Made by a program: the position numbers and the translations under genes. From contig NC_088788.1 of assembly GCF_949628265.1 (NCBI RefSeq), positions 21,314,335-21,378,334 on the forward strand: 64,000 nt of DNA. The letters run 5' to 3'. The notes below the pieces were generated by a model. It made no database searches. It saw only the letters and a program-made list of their open reading frames with translations, and had not been told where the DNA came from. This document shows positions 50,890 through 61,269 of this stretch, in pieces; position 1 is the first letter of the stretch, and each line of letters opens with the position of its first letter. The DNA is from Cloeon dipterum. Taxonomy: Eukaryota; Arthropoda; Insecta; Ephemeroptera; Baetidae.

Positions 50890-53800
50890 CTTTTGTGATG
50901 ACAACACTGTAAAGGTGGCTATTCTGCACGCAGTGCTGTCAGCAAAATGGAGATATAATGCGGGAAATATTTAAAAGTTTATGGAATTTAAGATAAAAAT
51001 TATTTTAAAATTATAATTGCGAATTTTCTAAAATTAATAATATTCCCTCTTGATTAATGTAAGGTAAGGGATCACTTAAGACGTGTGAGAAAATCAGGTC
51101 ATTTAAAAAATCTTGCTGGCCTCATCAGTCAATGCTTTTTATTTTTTCTCTTCCGTCTCTTCCTTTAGAGAGCAATGCTTCCAAGTTAGTGGGAAGGCCA
51201 ACAGAGAGCGCGCTGGTATGATATGCCGCTCCGGGTCCGAGTTGCAGTAAAAGCAAAGCACCCATCTCCCATCTCATCTTGCTGAAAAGTGTTTTGCTCT
51301 TCTTGTGTCTCCGTTCCCACGAGTGATTTGTTCGTCGAATTCGACGTACATCGCTGTCCAAACTCTTCGGACAACAACCGTAACGATGACCGTACACCCT
51401 TGTCGGACGCAGCACTAGGTGAGCTGGCCCCGGGCCCCGAAAAAGGCTCGAAAGAACCGTCACCGCCCAACTCGGGACCCCACAGACCTCATCCTGTCCC
51501 GCTTTACGTCTTGATGATTTACCCCAGAAATAGCTCCGGGTTTTGTTTATTTGCTTTCAACCTTGATTCGTTCAGAAACTTTATAAAACAGTCGTCGTCT
51601 GCGGGGTTTCGAGGCAAGAGTAGCCCCCGGGGGCATCGCACGCACGCAATCGGAGAATTCAATGACACAGTGCTTCTTTCCCATGAAAATGCTGTAGTGT
51701 TTAGTGGCGAGAAGGGCACTAGGGTCATTTTGCACTGCTACTGGATCGGATTATCGGGTGTATTTTAATTGTGTCTTGTGCACTGATTGTTTCCTGGGAT
51801 TTGAGGTATTATGAAGAAAGAACTGTTATTAAAACTCATCTCATTTAATTATGAAAACGAATAGCTATTTTCACAGCATGATAAGACTGCTTCCTATGGC
51901 CTGAACAAATGAAAGATAATGAATAATTCTTTCCTCTTGAGTCACTTTTAGTGTTCGAATCAGTGACGTGTGTTGAAATACGGGAACCGGGTGTAAAATG
52001 AATCATTATTGAGTATACTAAAAGGTTCGCTTCTTGCAAGTGGGCGTGAACGATATTCAGTTTTGAATATTAAAATTATTTGTTCCCGTGGTGCCAATTA
52101 GCTGCCTTGAACTGAAATCGCTAAGCATGTTTTAGTTTGGTGGCAGCTCTAGCCTTGGTCGCTTTTTATCAAAGTTTTCAGACAGGCGAAAGTCGAGTGT
52201 CCTGGTTGTGCCTGGAAAAAGCGGGCGTTCTCGCTGATATGAGCTGTCATGCAAGAAATGCGCACAACGTAGTTTATCAACGTGCACGTCTACAGAGTTA
52301 TGCAAGACTATGACAAATAATGATAGTAAAGCAACAGCTTAATAATAATTTGTTGCTCACATCATACGGAAAGGACACTCAAACGGTATAATCGAAGATT
52401 TGAATTAAAACACCTAACAATAAGTGACAACGGGAACCACCATCTAGTTATGTTCCTCTAAATGAAACGTGGAAATTGTTTATTTCCTTGCTTCTCGACA
52501 CTTGTTTTTATTCAGGTTTGTGTATTAGAAATGTAAATTTTTTTCTTTCGTCAAAAACATGTTGTGAAATTTATGAAACAAATTAATGAATTTCACGCGT
52601 CTTTTTTCGCGTTTAGTGAATCAGATTTTAATGGGTTTTTTTTACAAAGTCGTATCTTGTCCTGACGATCAGCCACCCCAAAAATCGTAACCTATTTTTA
52701 TTCCCTAGTAGATTGTATATAATTAGTTGTTTCGTTGTTAACATAATTTGTTTCTCACTGCTAACTCGTTTGGAGCAAAGAAACAGAGTGAAATGAATCG
52801 GAATAAAATGTAACATTTAGTTTCCATGAGAAGACACTGCATGAAGAGAGCAATAATTTAATTTGAAAATAAAAAGCTCTTTTTAAAAGCTTTCTATTCT
52901 TTATGATTGTTATCCATCGCCACTTGTGGCCGAGCTTCCACCACCGATAGTGCCTCCGTGACATAAAAATAACTCAATCGCTTGAAAGAGTACTCTTTTT
53001 ATATTGCATTTGGAGGCGATCAAAGAAATGGTGGGGGCTAAAAAACTGTCCATCGAAATTATTTCCTGACTTCTACTAAAAAATCTGAATTTTGTTGACC
53101 AGGACTATTGGTGCTCGCACAGTTAGACCAGTACACACTCTTGTTTGTCCTCGGTTAATGAGTCATATGAGAGCACCAAATTGGAGGCAAAGGACGAGAG
53201 CGCGTGCGACGAATGCATGTGCCGCTCGCCTATGGCAAACGGTTTGTAATTGAGGATTTCCTGGCGCACTCGCGAAGGGTGCACTGCCTCCGCCCGCGTC
53301 TTCGCGCCGGCTATCGATCCGCCGGCTTATTTTGTATGCCACCAGGCTTCCACCAGCTTCTACTTTCTTTGATCACGGCGGTTCTCTCAAATAATTATTT
53401 GTGTTCTGCGTCCGACCACTCACTGCGGCTGGTTTATCTCAAGAAAACGAGAGCGTCTGCTCTTAAAATGCATTTCGAGACTCGAAAACTTAAAACAAAG
53501 CCCGTTCGTGTTCTAACAAGTAAGGCCGAAGTATGTACAGCTGTTGTTGGTCTTGTTTTGGCTTCTTCGTGTTGGCTTGTTTGCACGAGTAATGGATATT
53601 AATGATGGTTTAAGCAAATTGGGTGTGCAAAACGATAGCGAGACGCAAATTGGTACGTTTGAAAGTACAAAGAGAAAGGATTAAACTTAAGTTGAGTTTG
53701 TATTCTAGTTCAAATGCTAGACACTGAAGCAGGCAGTTAAATAGAGATGGAAATAGTCTTTTGGCTAATAATCAACAATAAAATCGATAATATCTCACTC

Positions 53801-54021
53801 TTAAAATTTTTTTTAAGTGAACATGAACTGAAGATATAACAAACTCCTGCTGCTTGCAATCAATTTAAAAGTATAAAAATTCATGTCTCTTTTCCATTCC
53901 CAAATGTTTGAAATGTTTTGTAAAATATCAAAGCCCGTAATTTTTTAGAACCGATATTGAAAATTAATATCAAAGGTCATGGTGTGACAAATTTAATGAC
54001 AAAACTAATGTGTGTGTGATT

Positions 54022-54045
54022 TTGTTTTCCAGATAAGCGTTAAAA
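54022..54045 (+). other. 3' splice site and leader of the SCAR start exon
   Basis: The sequence TTGTTTTCCAG ends at 54032 and is followed by 13 nt of leader and then the ATG. The strong pyrimidine tract shows that the SCAR 5' UTR is split by an intron. The partner donor was not located. Confidence 0.7.
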
Positions 54046-57000
54046 ATGCCTCTTCCGAAGCGGCAGGTGGAGCCCATCCATGTGTCTCGCAACACCCTGC
54101 CCGGCGACATGCCGGTGCCGAGCGAGCTGGAGGCCGTCACCAACGGCACACTGGCCAACACAGTGCGCCAACTATCTAGTCTGAGCAGACATGCCGAGGA
54201 CCTTTTCGGGGAGCTGCAGAAGGAGGCGGCCACGCTGGCCGCGAGGGCCACGTCGGTGCAGTCGCGAATCGACCGGCTTGCCGTCAAAGTCACGCAGCTG
54301 GACTCCGGCGGCGAGGAGGGTACGCCTGACCTTCTACCTCCTCATCATCAGCAAAAGCCCCTACGTGAGAGTCTGTGTGGTGCACGAGGTGTCCTTTCTT
54401 TGAGCACTCGCAATCTTACACCACCTTTTCTATATTCTTGCTTGGTGTTCGTTCTGATCATTTTCCTTCTAAATTCAGCAGTTTCGCAGTTTCACAGCTG
54501 TGTCTCCTCTGTTTGTACCGCTCTGTATCTAAACAATGCACCAACTCATCTTTTTTTTTACTGCATGCTTGCTTAGCTTCTGTACCGCTGTCGCCTGACA
54601 CATCTCTCTTTTCTGCTATTTGCTTTGTGTAGTTGTGTATGAAGCTCATTAAGCGCCCATCAGCTTCAACCATCACCACAATCATTTAATTTTTTTACAG
54701 CTGTCGGTAGAGTAGAAACTAATTTTGATGCCAGTCTGGTTTATCTGCTGAGATGTTTTTAAATAGTCTGGTCATGCTTGAAAGTTTAAAATGAATAAAT
54801 TTTCCTTTTTGCAGTGTCCTTACAAGATATGCACCTGAGAAAAGCATTCAAGAGTTCTGTCATATTCGATCAGCAAGTTGTTTCAAGAGACACCATGCCT
54901 TCAGCCATGCTGGAGCAGTACATGCAATGTGACAAGCCACCTCCATTGCAGAAACTCAATCCTTACAGGTGGGTTTACCCATTCTTATCAAGCGTTATCA
55001 TTCAATGATTATCCTATAACAGAGAGGATGGCAAGGATGGACTCAAGTTCTACACAGACCCCAACTACTTCTTTGACCTCTGGAGGCAGGAAATGCTGAA
55101 GGATACTGAGAGAATGATGCACGACAGGGGAAAGAAGGTATCATCTTAGCTAGAGTTGTAGAATGCATTTAGCTAAACAAAACTTTCAGCCTCATCGTCC
55201 ACGAGGAGCAGAAGGCGGCCGACAACACAAGAAACGTGTCCGCCAACCTCACAATACTCGTGAGAGGCAACGCCAGGTTGCCATGGGCCAGGGAGAGTAT
55301 TTGATGCCAGAAGCCAATAGCTATCGCTCCTCCAAAGTAAGTCATATATAGTGTTTAAACAAATTTCTCATTGATATACCTTAGGCTGGCTCATACGAAG
55401 AAGATATGATTGATCAACGCCCTCCAAGACCTAGCAGTATTGAGCTGCGATCCAACTACAGTGAAAACGATCATGGTGGTGGAATGCATCCACAGCACCA
55501 CATGCTTAATCAAGATAACGATCCTTATGGGTGCGTAGATTCAGCATCTAATCAAGTGCAGCGACTGATTTTCCTCTCTTATAGTCGCAGCAACTATCAG
55601 CCAGGGTACAACATGCACACCGCCATGTACATTCAGCAGCAGCAGCAACAACAGCAGCAGCAGCAACATGTTATTTATGCCAGAGGAATGAATATGCAGG
55701 ACCCATACGGCCACACTGTTGACAACAGACAGTCTGTCAGGTCCAACTCTATCCCTCAAAATGGTCCAGGCACTCCTGGACAGCGGCCCTCTCAGCCACC
55801 GCCTGCTCCACCCAGCACCAACAACTCTGAATCGAAGTTAGTATTGCAATTTTTTATGCTTTACTAGATCATTTTTTAGAGGGAGATTGGCAAAGGACAT
55901 TTTGATTTGTTGCAAATATCAATGTTGTTGTTTCTGATGTTTTTTTTATTCAATTAAATAAATTAAAAAATTAATTATTAATTGGTAAATATTTTCTTCC
56001 CTCACCCAAATTGCAAGTAGAAAGTTTTTAACTTACTAGATCATTTAAATCAACAGTAAAATGTCGCACAGTTGGTCATTTTTGTGGATTTTTTTAAATT
56101 TTACTCATCAATCGATTTGTTTATCTCTTTTTTGTTTGAAAGCCAAATTTGTTGTCCTTTTCATAATTTAAATTTCAAATTTAGCATTTGGCTACTTCAA
56201 ATCTATGTAAATTGCAACAGCTCTCAAATAGAAAAATTAAACTTGTCTAAAATCATGACCGACTTCTTTATTCAAATAAAACCGCCACACACAATTCCAA
56301 CTTGTTCTTTATTGCCCTCATTTTATTTTGTTAGCCCTATTCATACTTAATTATATCACATTTGGATTAACTGATGTAAAAAGCTATGTCAAAGCCACAT
56401 TTGTATTTCATAAGAACTTCAAGCTGTTACGTTATTGAATTTTGGACTCTAAATCACCATGATATTGTGATAAACTTGTTTTAAATCATTTTTATTTTTT
56501 ATTCTCATATTTTGTCAAACACATATTTCAGAGCACATGGTCATTGAGTAAAGGAAATTAAGACGCCTCTAATTAGAATTAATTGCAGGCCAACTGTTAA
56601 ACTAAAATTGAACGCACATATTGTAGCACGCCAACGACTTTGTCTGCCTCTGGCACCCCAACGCGCGGCAGGAGCATGAGCGCCACTCGGGACACCCTGC
56701 CACCGCCGCCTCCACCCCCGAACGACATGGTGACCTCACCGCAGAGCAACGGCTCCATTCCGTCGCACATGCGATCGCAGATGCGCTCGTCTATGTCGCC
56801 ACCACGCACAGCCTCACCGCATAACCACATGGATCACGACTACTTGCCTCCACCGCCGCCCGCCCCAGAGGAGCACAGTGCGCCTCCATCTCCACCCCCA
56901 GCGCCCTCGCCGCCTTCGGCAGCGGTGCCGCCCCCGCCGCCGCCGCCACCTCCTGCAGGTGCCTCTGAAACCGGCCTGCATCACATTATGGCCAACGGGG

Positions 57001-58712
57001 ATGTCAACAAGGTTATCCTCAAGTCTCCCCCAAAGAAAGCTCCACCTGCACCCAAACCAGTCGACCCTCGGTCTGACCTGCTCAAAGCCATTCGCGATGG
57101 TGAGTACCGTAATGTGATCGATTATATTGTTGACTTATTGGCTCGAGTTTTACTGGGAGTCTCAAAAGGCTCAAACCAGCACTGTGCAGGTCAAAAGAAA
57201 TGTTGGCCCATTGCTAACAAGGACACTCTTGAGATTTGAAGTTTTTGCTTTTCTACAAATGTACCATTAAATTTAAGTCCAGCATGGTTAAACCACTTTC
57301 AGTTCAATTTTTGATGCTGTAAAATCGCTTTGAAATCAAAACTACTTACTCTGGGGGAGCAGGCAAAGTGGTAATTTTAGTAACGAGAATATGATTTTGT
57401 TCAACTAATAAGTAACTGAAATTGTTAGAATCATCTTGTACTCAACTTGAACTTTCATAGTGGGTTCGTACAAAAGTAAGAAGTAGAATGTTATTGTGAA
57501 ATCTACCTTTTGGTCCACTGCAACCCATTGTAATATGGTTTTTAACACAAGATGTATTTTTCGCTTTTACATGCTAAATTTTTAAATTTATTTATCGCCA
57601 CATTATTTTCAAGAGATATCTTTGAGTGGGACTTCAAACGTGTTCACTGAAAGTGCGATCTTCTCATAAAATGAAATCATGGACACTAAAGGAAACAATA
57701 TTAATAGATATTGCATAACTGGAGTGGTTGAAATGCAAACAATCTTAACGTTTCTAGCAAAAGCGGAAACTGCTCAGCGTATTTTGAAAAAAAATCTGAT
57801 ATGGATTTGTTATCTATGATGTATAATCATGAATGAATAACTAGTCTTAAAGGAAGTAGCTAAATTGAACTGGGACAATGACAATTGTGCACGACCAGGC
57901 CTAGAGTTTTAAAATAATTCACATTAATTCTTTCAATGTATGTAGCAAATATGCAAAACATCTAACTTGGCCAGTTTTAAAGTGACTTCTCTAAGTGGGG
58001 CTGTACAAGGCATTGTCCAATTTCACTAATGCTTCACCAACAAATACATGATTATTTTTTACTATGGAAATCTAATATCCTAGACGCGAAGCTTGAAAGT
58101 CTTGTTCAACAGTCTCAGTCGTTTCTGAGTTTGCCTAAAGTTTGTTTTAGGTAAATGAAAACGTCTCAATTTATTTACAGTATTTTTCACTAAAAAAAAC
58201 CCAGCTATTTGATAAAACTCATTAGAATTAGAAGTTAAATCCACTTGTTTATTTTTTCTTATTTTATATAATTACCATCAAAGCATTTCATGAGTGTCCC
58301 ATGAATCACGAGTTGACTCCTGTTAAAGATCCATAACCCATGACTTCATCAATGTAAACTTTGAAACATTTATTTTATCAACACATCAGGTCGATAAGTT
58401 GTCTTATTATTTGTTCCTTTTTTTGGGAAGCAATCGATCAGTTCAATCAGCAAACTGCAAATCCTTCCTTTAAATTGTGTTTAATTTCAAAATGTAACCA
58501 TATTTTTCTTGTGATTTCCAGGTATCACCCTACGAAAGGTAGAGAAGAGTGAAATGAAAGAGGTTGAGAAGTCAAACGCACTGCATGATGTCGCCTCTAT
58601 CCTGGCGCGAAGAGTTGCAGTCGAGTTTTCAGACTCAGAGTCTGGATCAGATTCGGAAGAGTCTGATGGTTGGGAGGAGGAAGGTGGGGGTACTGCTGCC
58701 AACGCAACTTAG
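54046..58712 (+). CDS. SCAR: SCAR/WAVE actin nucleation-promoting factor
   Basis: Eight exons (54046-54319, 54815-54968, 55023-55137, 55190-55336, 55385-55530, 55585-55836, 56627-57099, 58522-58712) join in phase to 583 residues, near the usual size for insect SCAR. As part of the WAVE regulatory complex it relays Rac signals to Arp2/3 at the cell cortex. The Scar homology domain spans about 1-175 ([19 protein letters not shown], then [15 protein letters not shown] and [17 protein letters not shown]), with a basic stretch behind it. A poly-Gln run of ten lies at about 296-305. The long Pro-rich region at about 365-505 contains several PPPPPPP runs for profilin and SH3 binding. The VCA end has WH2 [21 protein letters not shown] (509-530), the connector [20 protein letters not shown] and an acidic [11 protein letters not shown] with the Arp2/3-binding Trp. 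Confidence 0.95.
55531..55584 (+). other. 54-nt in-frame intron of SCAR, potentially retained
   Basis: This interval has a GT (GTGCGT) start and a CTCTTATAG end, but its length is a multiple of three and it contains no in-frame stop. Retention would insert 18 residues ([18 protein letters not shown]) before RSNYQPG. It is near the minimum size for an insect intron. The insert looks unlike the surrounding Gln/Pro/Gly-rich linker, which favours splicing as the main form. Confidence 0.6.
55837..56626 (+). other. SCAR intron 6, no other feature
   Basis: This AT-rich 790-nt intron lies between donor GTTAGT and acceptor TATTGTAG. I see no coding or structured element in it. Confidence 0.7.
57100..58521 (+). 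other. SCAR intron 7, no other feature
   Basis: This AT-rich intron of 1422 nt interrupts the WH2 motif after the codons for AIRD plus one base of the next codon. No coding exon or RNA gene was recognised within it. Confidence 0.7.
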
Positions 58713-59446
58713 CAGCCAAATGATGAGGAGTAACTCAAGTCAGGCTCTTTATTTGAAGCTTTTTATGTATCTGAGTTATGGACTGGTTGAGCGCATTAGT
58801 GTGTGGGCAGTGAACAGGATCGGACTCTTCACGTGGTAACTTTGACTGTGAAAGTTTGAGTTGGGCCTTCCAAGTGGATTCACGAATTAAAGCAAATTTC
58901 AAGCTTTGGAAAAGCACTGCATTTTTCATATACACACATTCCTAACTCGCATAGGAATTGTAATTAACTGATATTGTTTATATATTGCTGGAGAGAATCA
59001 AAACCCGCGTATTGATTTATTTATTAAAGGAGTGCATGTAAAAAAATTGTGTAACACTTGCGAAATGCACTGTATGATCCAAAAACGTTTAGATGTATTG
59101 CCTCAATAGTTGTTATTTTTACTTTGTCCGAAATTAACCATCTAGCGTCCTGAGCAATATTTTAATTTAAAGTGTATTTTATCGAAGCTCAAAATCCAAA
59201 CTTGCGCCAAAATAATTTAGTAAGAAGTCAAAGTTACCGTGCTTGGGCTGCGGACTTAGACAGAGGTACAAGTCGTGGTCGAGGGATGGAATTATGAAAG
59301 GTGTGCCGGAAGTCTTGGAACTTTTTTTATTTAATCAACATAATCCGTGAACAAGTGTTGGAAAATGCTTTTGCAATATGTATCACTATCGACAAGTCTA
59401 ACTGTAAGAGATATCCCATTTGCTATCCTGATCTGAAATAAATAAA
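58713..59446 (+). terminator. SCAR 3' UTR with overlapping AATAAA signals
   Basis: The first strong polyadenylation signals after the SCAR stop are two overlapping AATAAA words at 59437-59442 and 59441-59446. They give a 3' UTR of about 0.75 kb. Nothing else is seen in this stretch. Confidence 0.5.
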
Positions 59447-59742
59447 CAGTTTTTCTGCATGTTTAGTGAACGTAACGTGTATTATTCTAAAAATAGGACA
59501 CCAGCTTCGCCAATTAAATTTCACAGCAACATTAATGACAATAATGGAGCCAATTTTTTCATTCCAATTGCGCTGAATTGACAGAAATGATTTAATTGTG
59601 CGATAAGAATTAGACGCTTGCACGCGACCATACTGTTACTCAAACATTTTGGCGGGTGTGTGACACTCCAGTGCACTTGTCTTTGTATGATTCAACGGTG
59701 TGCAGGTGGTTTGGCCTCAACATCCTCAATGCGTGGCTTACG

Positions 59743-60268
59743 ATGAATGTGCAAGTGATGGTCAACTGCTGCATCATAGTCAACTCGGCCACAATCTGCT
59801 TCTCGCCGATTTCCGTTACCATCCCAACAACGTCTGGACAAACGTTCCAGTTCAATCCAAATTTATCTGTACAGTTCGTGGCACCCTTGTTTCAAACCAC
59901 CACGTCGACCACAACAGCACGGCCCAACAGAAAAAACTCGAAAAACCCAAACCCGAATCGCAACAGGGTGGACAGTGACAATTTTTGGGTCCGGCTAAAT
60001 AACAGGTAATTTCCTTGATTTCATTTTTTTTATCCTTCGTAACTAACTATCTGTAATCTATAAAAATTTCCTAATTTCCGTTTCACTTTTTTTTGTTATA
60101 ATGATTTAATTAATATCTGAAATAATTAAATTATTTATCTTTTTAAACCAATTTTTATTTGAAATGTGTTTCAGGTTGCTTATAATGAGGCAAAATGCTT
60201 TATTAAACAGCGCGAGGTTCCGCACTGGATTAAGTCAACTGATTCCAAATCAGCCATTATGGGTGTGA
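59743..60268 (+). CDS. Candidate 118-aa protein of unknown function, two exons
   Basis: Exons 59743-60005 and 60175-60268 join in phase 2 across a clean GT-AG intron (donor AACAG/GTAATT, acceptor TGTTTCAG) to 118 residues. An AATAAA at 60359-60364 follows the stop. I do not recognise the family. The N-terminus MNVQVMVNCCIIVNSATICF is hydrophobic and could be a signal peptide. A beta-like stretch (SPISVTIPTTSGQTFQFNPN) follows, then a Thr-rich run, a basic Asn/Pro/Arg/Lys linker and a helical C-terminus. About 62% of third codon positions in exon 1 are G or C, well above the AT-rich background, which supports this frame over the competing +2 frame. The frame stays open upstream to an acceptor-like TGTGCAG at 59699-59705, so a further 5' exon may supply the true start. 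Confidence 0.4.
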
Positions 60269-60358
60269 AACTGTTGCGTTTTTAGCGTTAATAGTGCTCA
60301 TGAACTCATCCATTCTTCAGCAGTTCACCACAGATGAACAGATATTTCGTGTGATTTA

Positions 60359-60364
60359 AATAAA
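60359..60364 (+). terminator. Candidate polyA signal for the 118-aa gene
   Basis: A canonical AATAAA lies 91 nt beyond the stop of the two-exon candidate at 59743-60268, with no competing gene in between. Confidence 0.4.
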
Positions 60365-60786
60365 AAATCTCGATATATATTTTGATATATACTTGGAAGG
60401 TATTTATTTAACGCTCCTTGGAAAAAATAATTGATAATTATATACAAAAGGATTTGAATTTCACGAATTTCATGTTGAATAATAAGTAATAAAATATAAG
60501 AGCAAATTTGAATAGCTTGTTATGCTCATCGCATGCAATAATTTTTTTAACAAAGTTTTAAAGCGGCACAAGCTCTATATTAATCACGGATTCACTGTTT
60601 ACCAGCTGCTCGAGCCACTTCAAATTTTGGAAACATTTCATAATTATTTCTTAAATACAAATGATTTATATATGATTTTGGCAATTTTTTCCGACCTCAA
60701 ATTAGAATTTTACGAATTATGCTTGGATATTATATAATATTGTGTGTGATAAAATTATTTCACATTTTCCTCGCTTCCTTTGGCAC

Positions 60787-61131
60787 TCAACAGATGGTGC
60801 AGAAGTTCCCAATGCCTTTCATCGCCAGTCTCCTCTCCTTAATGCACTCTCTGGGGCAATTTGAGCACTTTTTCCTATCAGTAAAACGAAAACAACTGCT
60901 TCAAATAACATAAATTTTGTGCTAAATATTAAGTTGCAAAATAAATCAGACACCGGCACAACATTGACCAGAACCATTACGGCGCTTATTGGTTACGTAT
61001 GTATGTATTATGATTTGATAAATCCATTTTTACATGAAAAAGTTATTAAATTATAAAATATGTAGAAATCATCACGGTAAAACAGCAAAGGCAAGCACGC
61101 AGAGACTGAGGATGTCCACTCCTTTCATCAT
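60787..61131 (-). CDS. Candidate small secreted Cys-rich peptide, two exons
   Basis: Exon 1 (61131-61076) encodes MMKGVDILSLCVLAFAVL plus two bases and ends at a GTGATG donor. Exon 2 (60874-60787) begins after the acceptor TTTTACTGATAG, supplies the missing base and reads KKCSNCPRECIKERR, then LAMKGIGNFCTIC and stop. The total is 47 residues. The first 16 look like a signal peptide with a good AFA cleavage site. The mature part is basic with cysteines spaced C-x2-C-x3-C-x14-C-x2-C. An alternative acceptor (exon 2 starting at 60895) keeps the frame, adds CFRFTDR and gives six cysteines (54 residues). Secreted Cys-rich peptides of this size are usually antimicrobial, protease-inhibitory or signalling. 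I cannot assign this one. Its ATG lies 138 bp from that of PCID2, in divergent orientation. The weak donor is the main doubt. Confidence 0.42.
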
Positions 61132-61269
61132 GTCATAGATGGCACAAGAGGCTGATTAATTTACATTTGGAGCTACCGCTGGTTCAACAGAACAAGGAAA
61201 AGCACTGCTCTCTTTAAACATCAGGGCATAATATTACAACGGACGCGAAATATCTGTCAAAGAGTCAAG
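61132..61269. promoter_or_regulatory. Very short divergent promoter between the Cys-rich peptide and PCID2
   Basis: Only 138 bp separate the two start codons. A TTTAAA at 61213-61218 could serve as a TATA variant for the minus-strand gene. An ATTGG (CCAAT complement) lies further left at about 60989. If the peptide gene is not real, this is simply the PCID2 5' leader and promoter. Confidence 0.35.

Larger units (their letters stand above)
50726..54045. other. Intergenic: PSMD2 promoter and SCAR upstream / 5' UTR region
   Basis: No protein-coding gene is supported. The first 250 bp should hold the PSMD2 promoter, including an antioxidant-response-like TGACTGTGCA at 50880-50889. A GC-richer block at 51120-51720 carries long frames without convincing starts or family matches. 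It may be a noncoding first exon of SCAR. The right edge ends with a clear acceptor, TTGTTTTCCAG at 54022-54032, 13 nt before the SCAR ATG. SCAR therefore has at least one upstream noncoding exon, probably within this interval. The 53200-53600 patch is also GC-richer without a recognisable product. Confidence 0.45.

Noticed and set aside
51289-51768. 160-codon plus-strand frame between PSMD2 and SCAR
   Set aside because: It lacks an ATG start and any similarity, and lies where a SCAR noncoding first exon or promoter is expected.
59700-59978. Competing frame (+2) reading VVWPQHPQCVAYDECASDG
   Set aside because: It overlaps the 118-aa candidate, lacks an ATG and a convincing donor, and shows lower G/C at third positions than the chosen frame.
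60787-61131. Idea that the Cys-rich peptide is trissin
   Set aside because: Only the KCxxCxxEC portion is similar. The following CGT..FRTCCFNYL-type half of trissin is absent, so the name is not justified.
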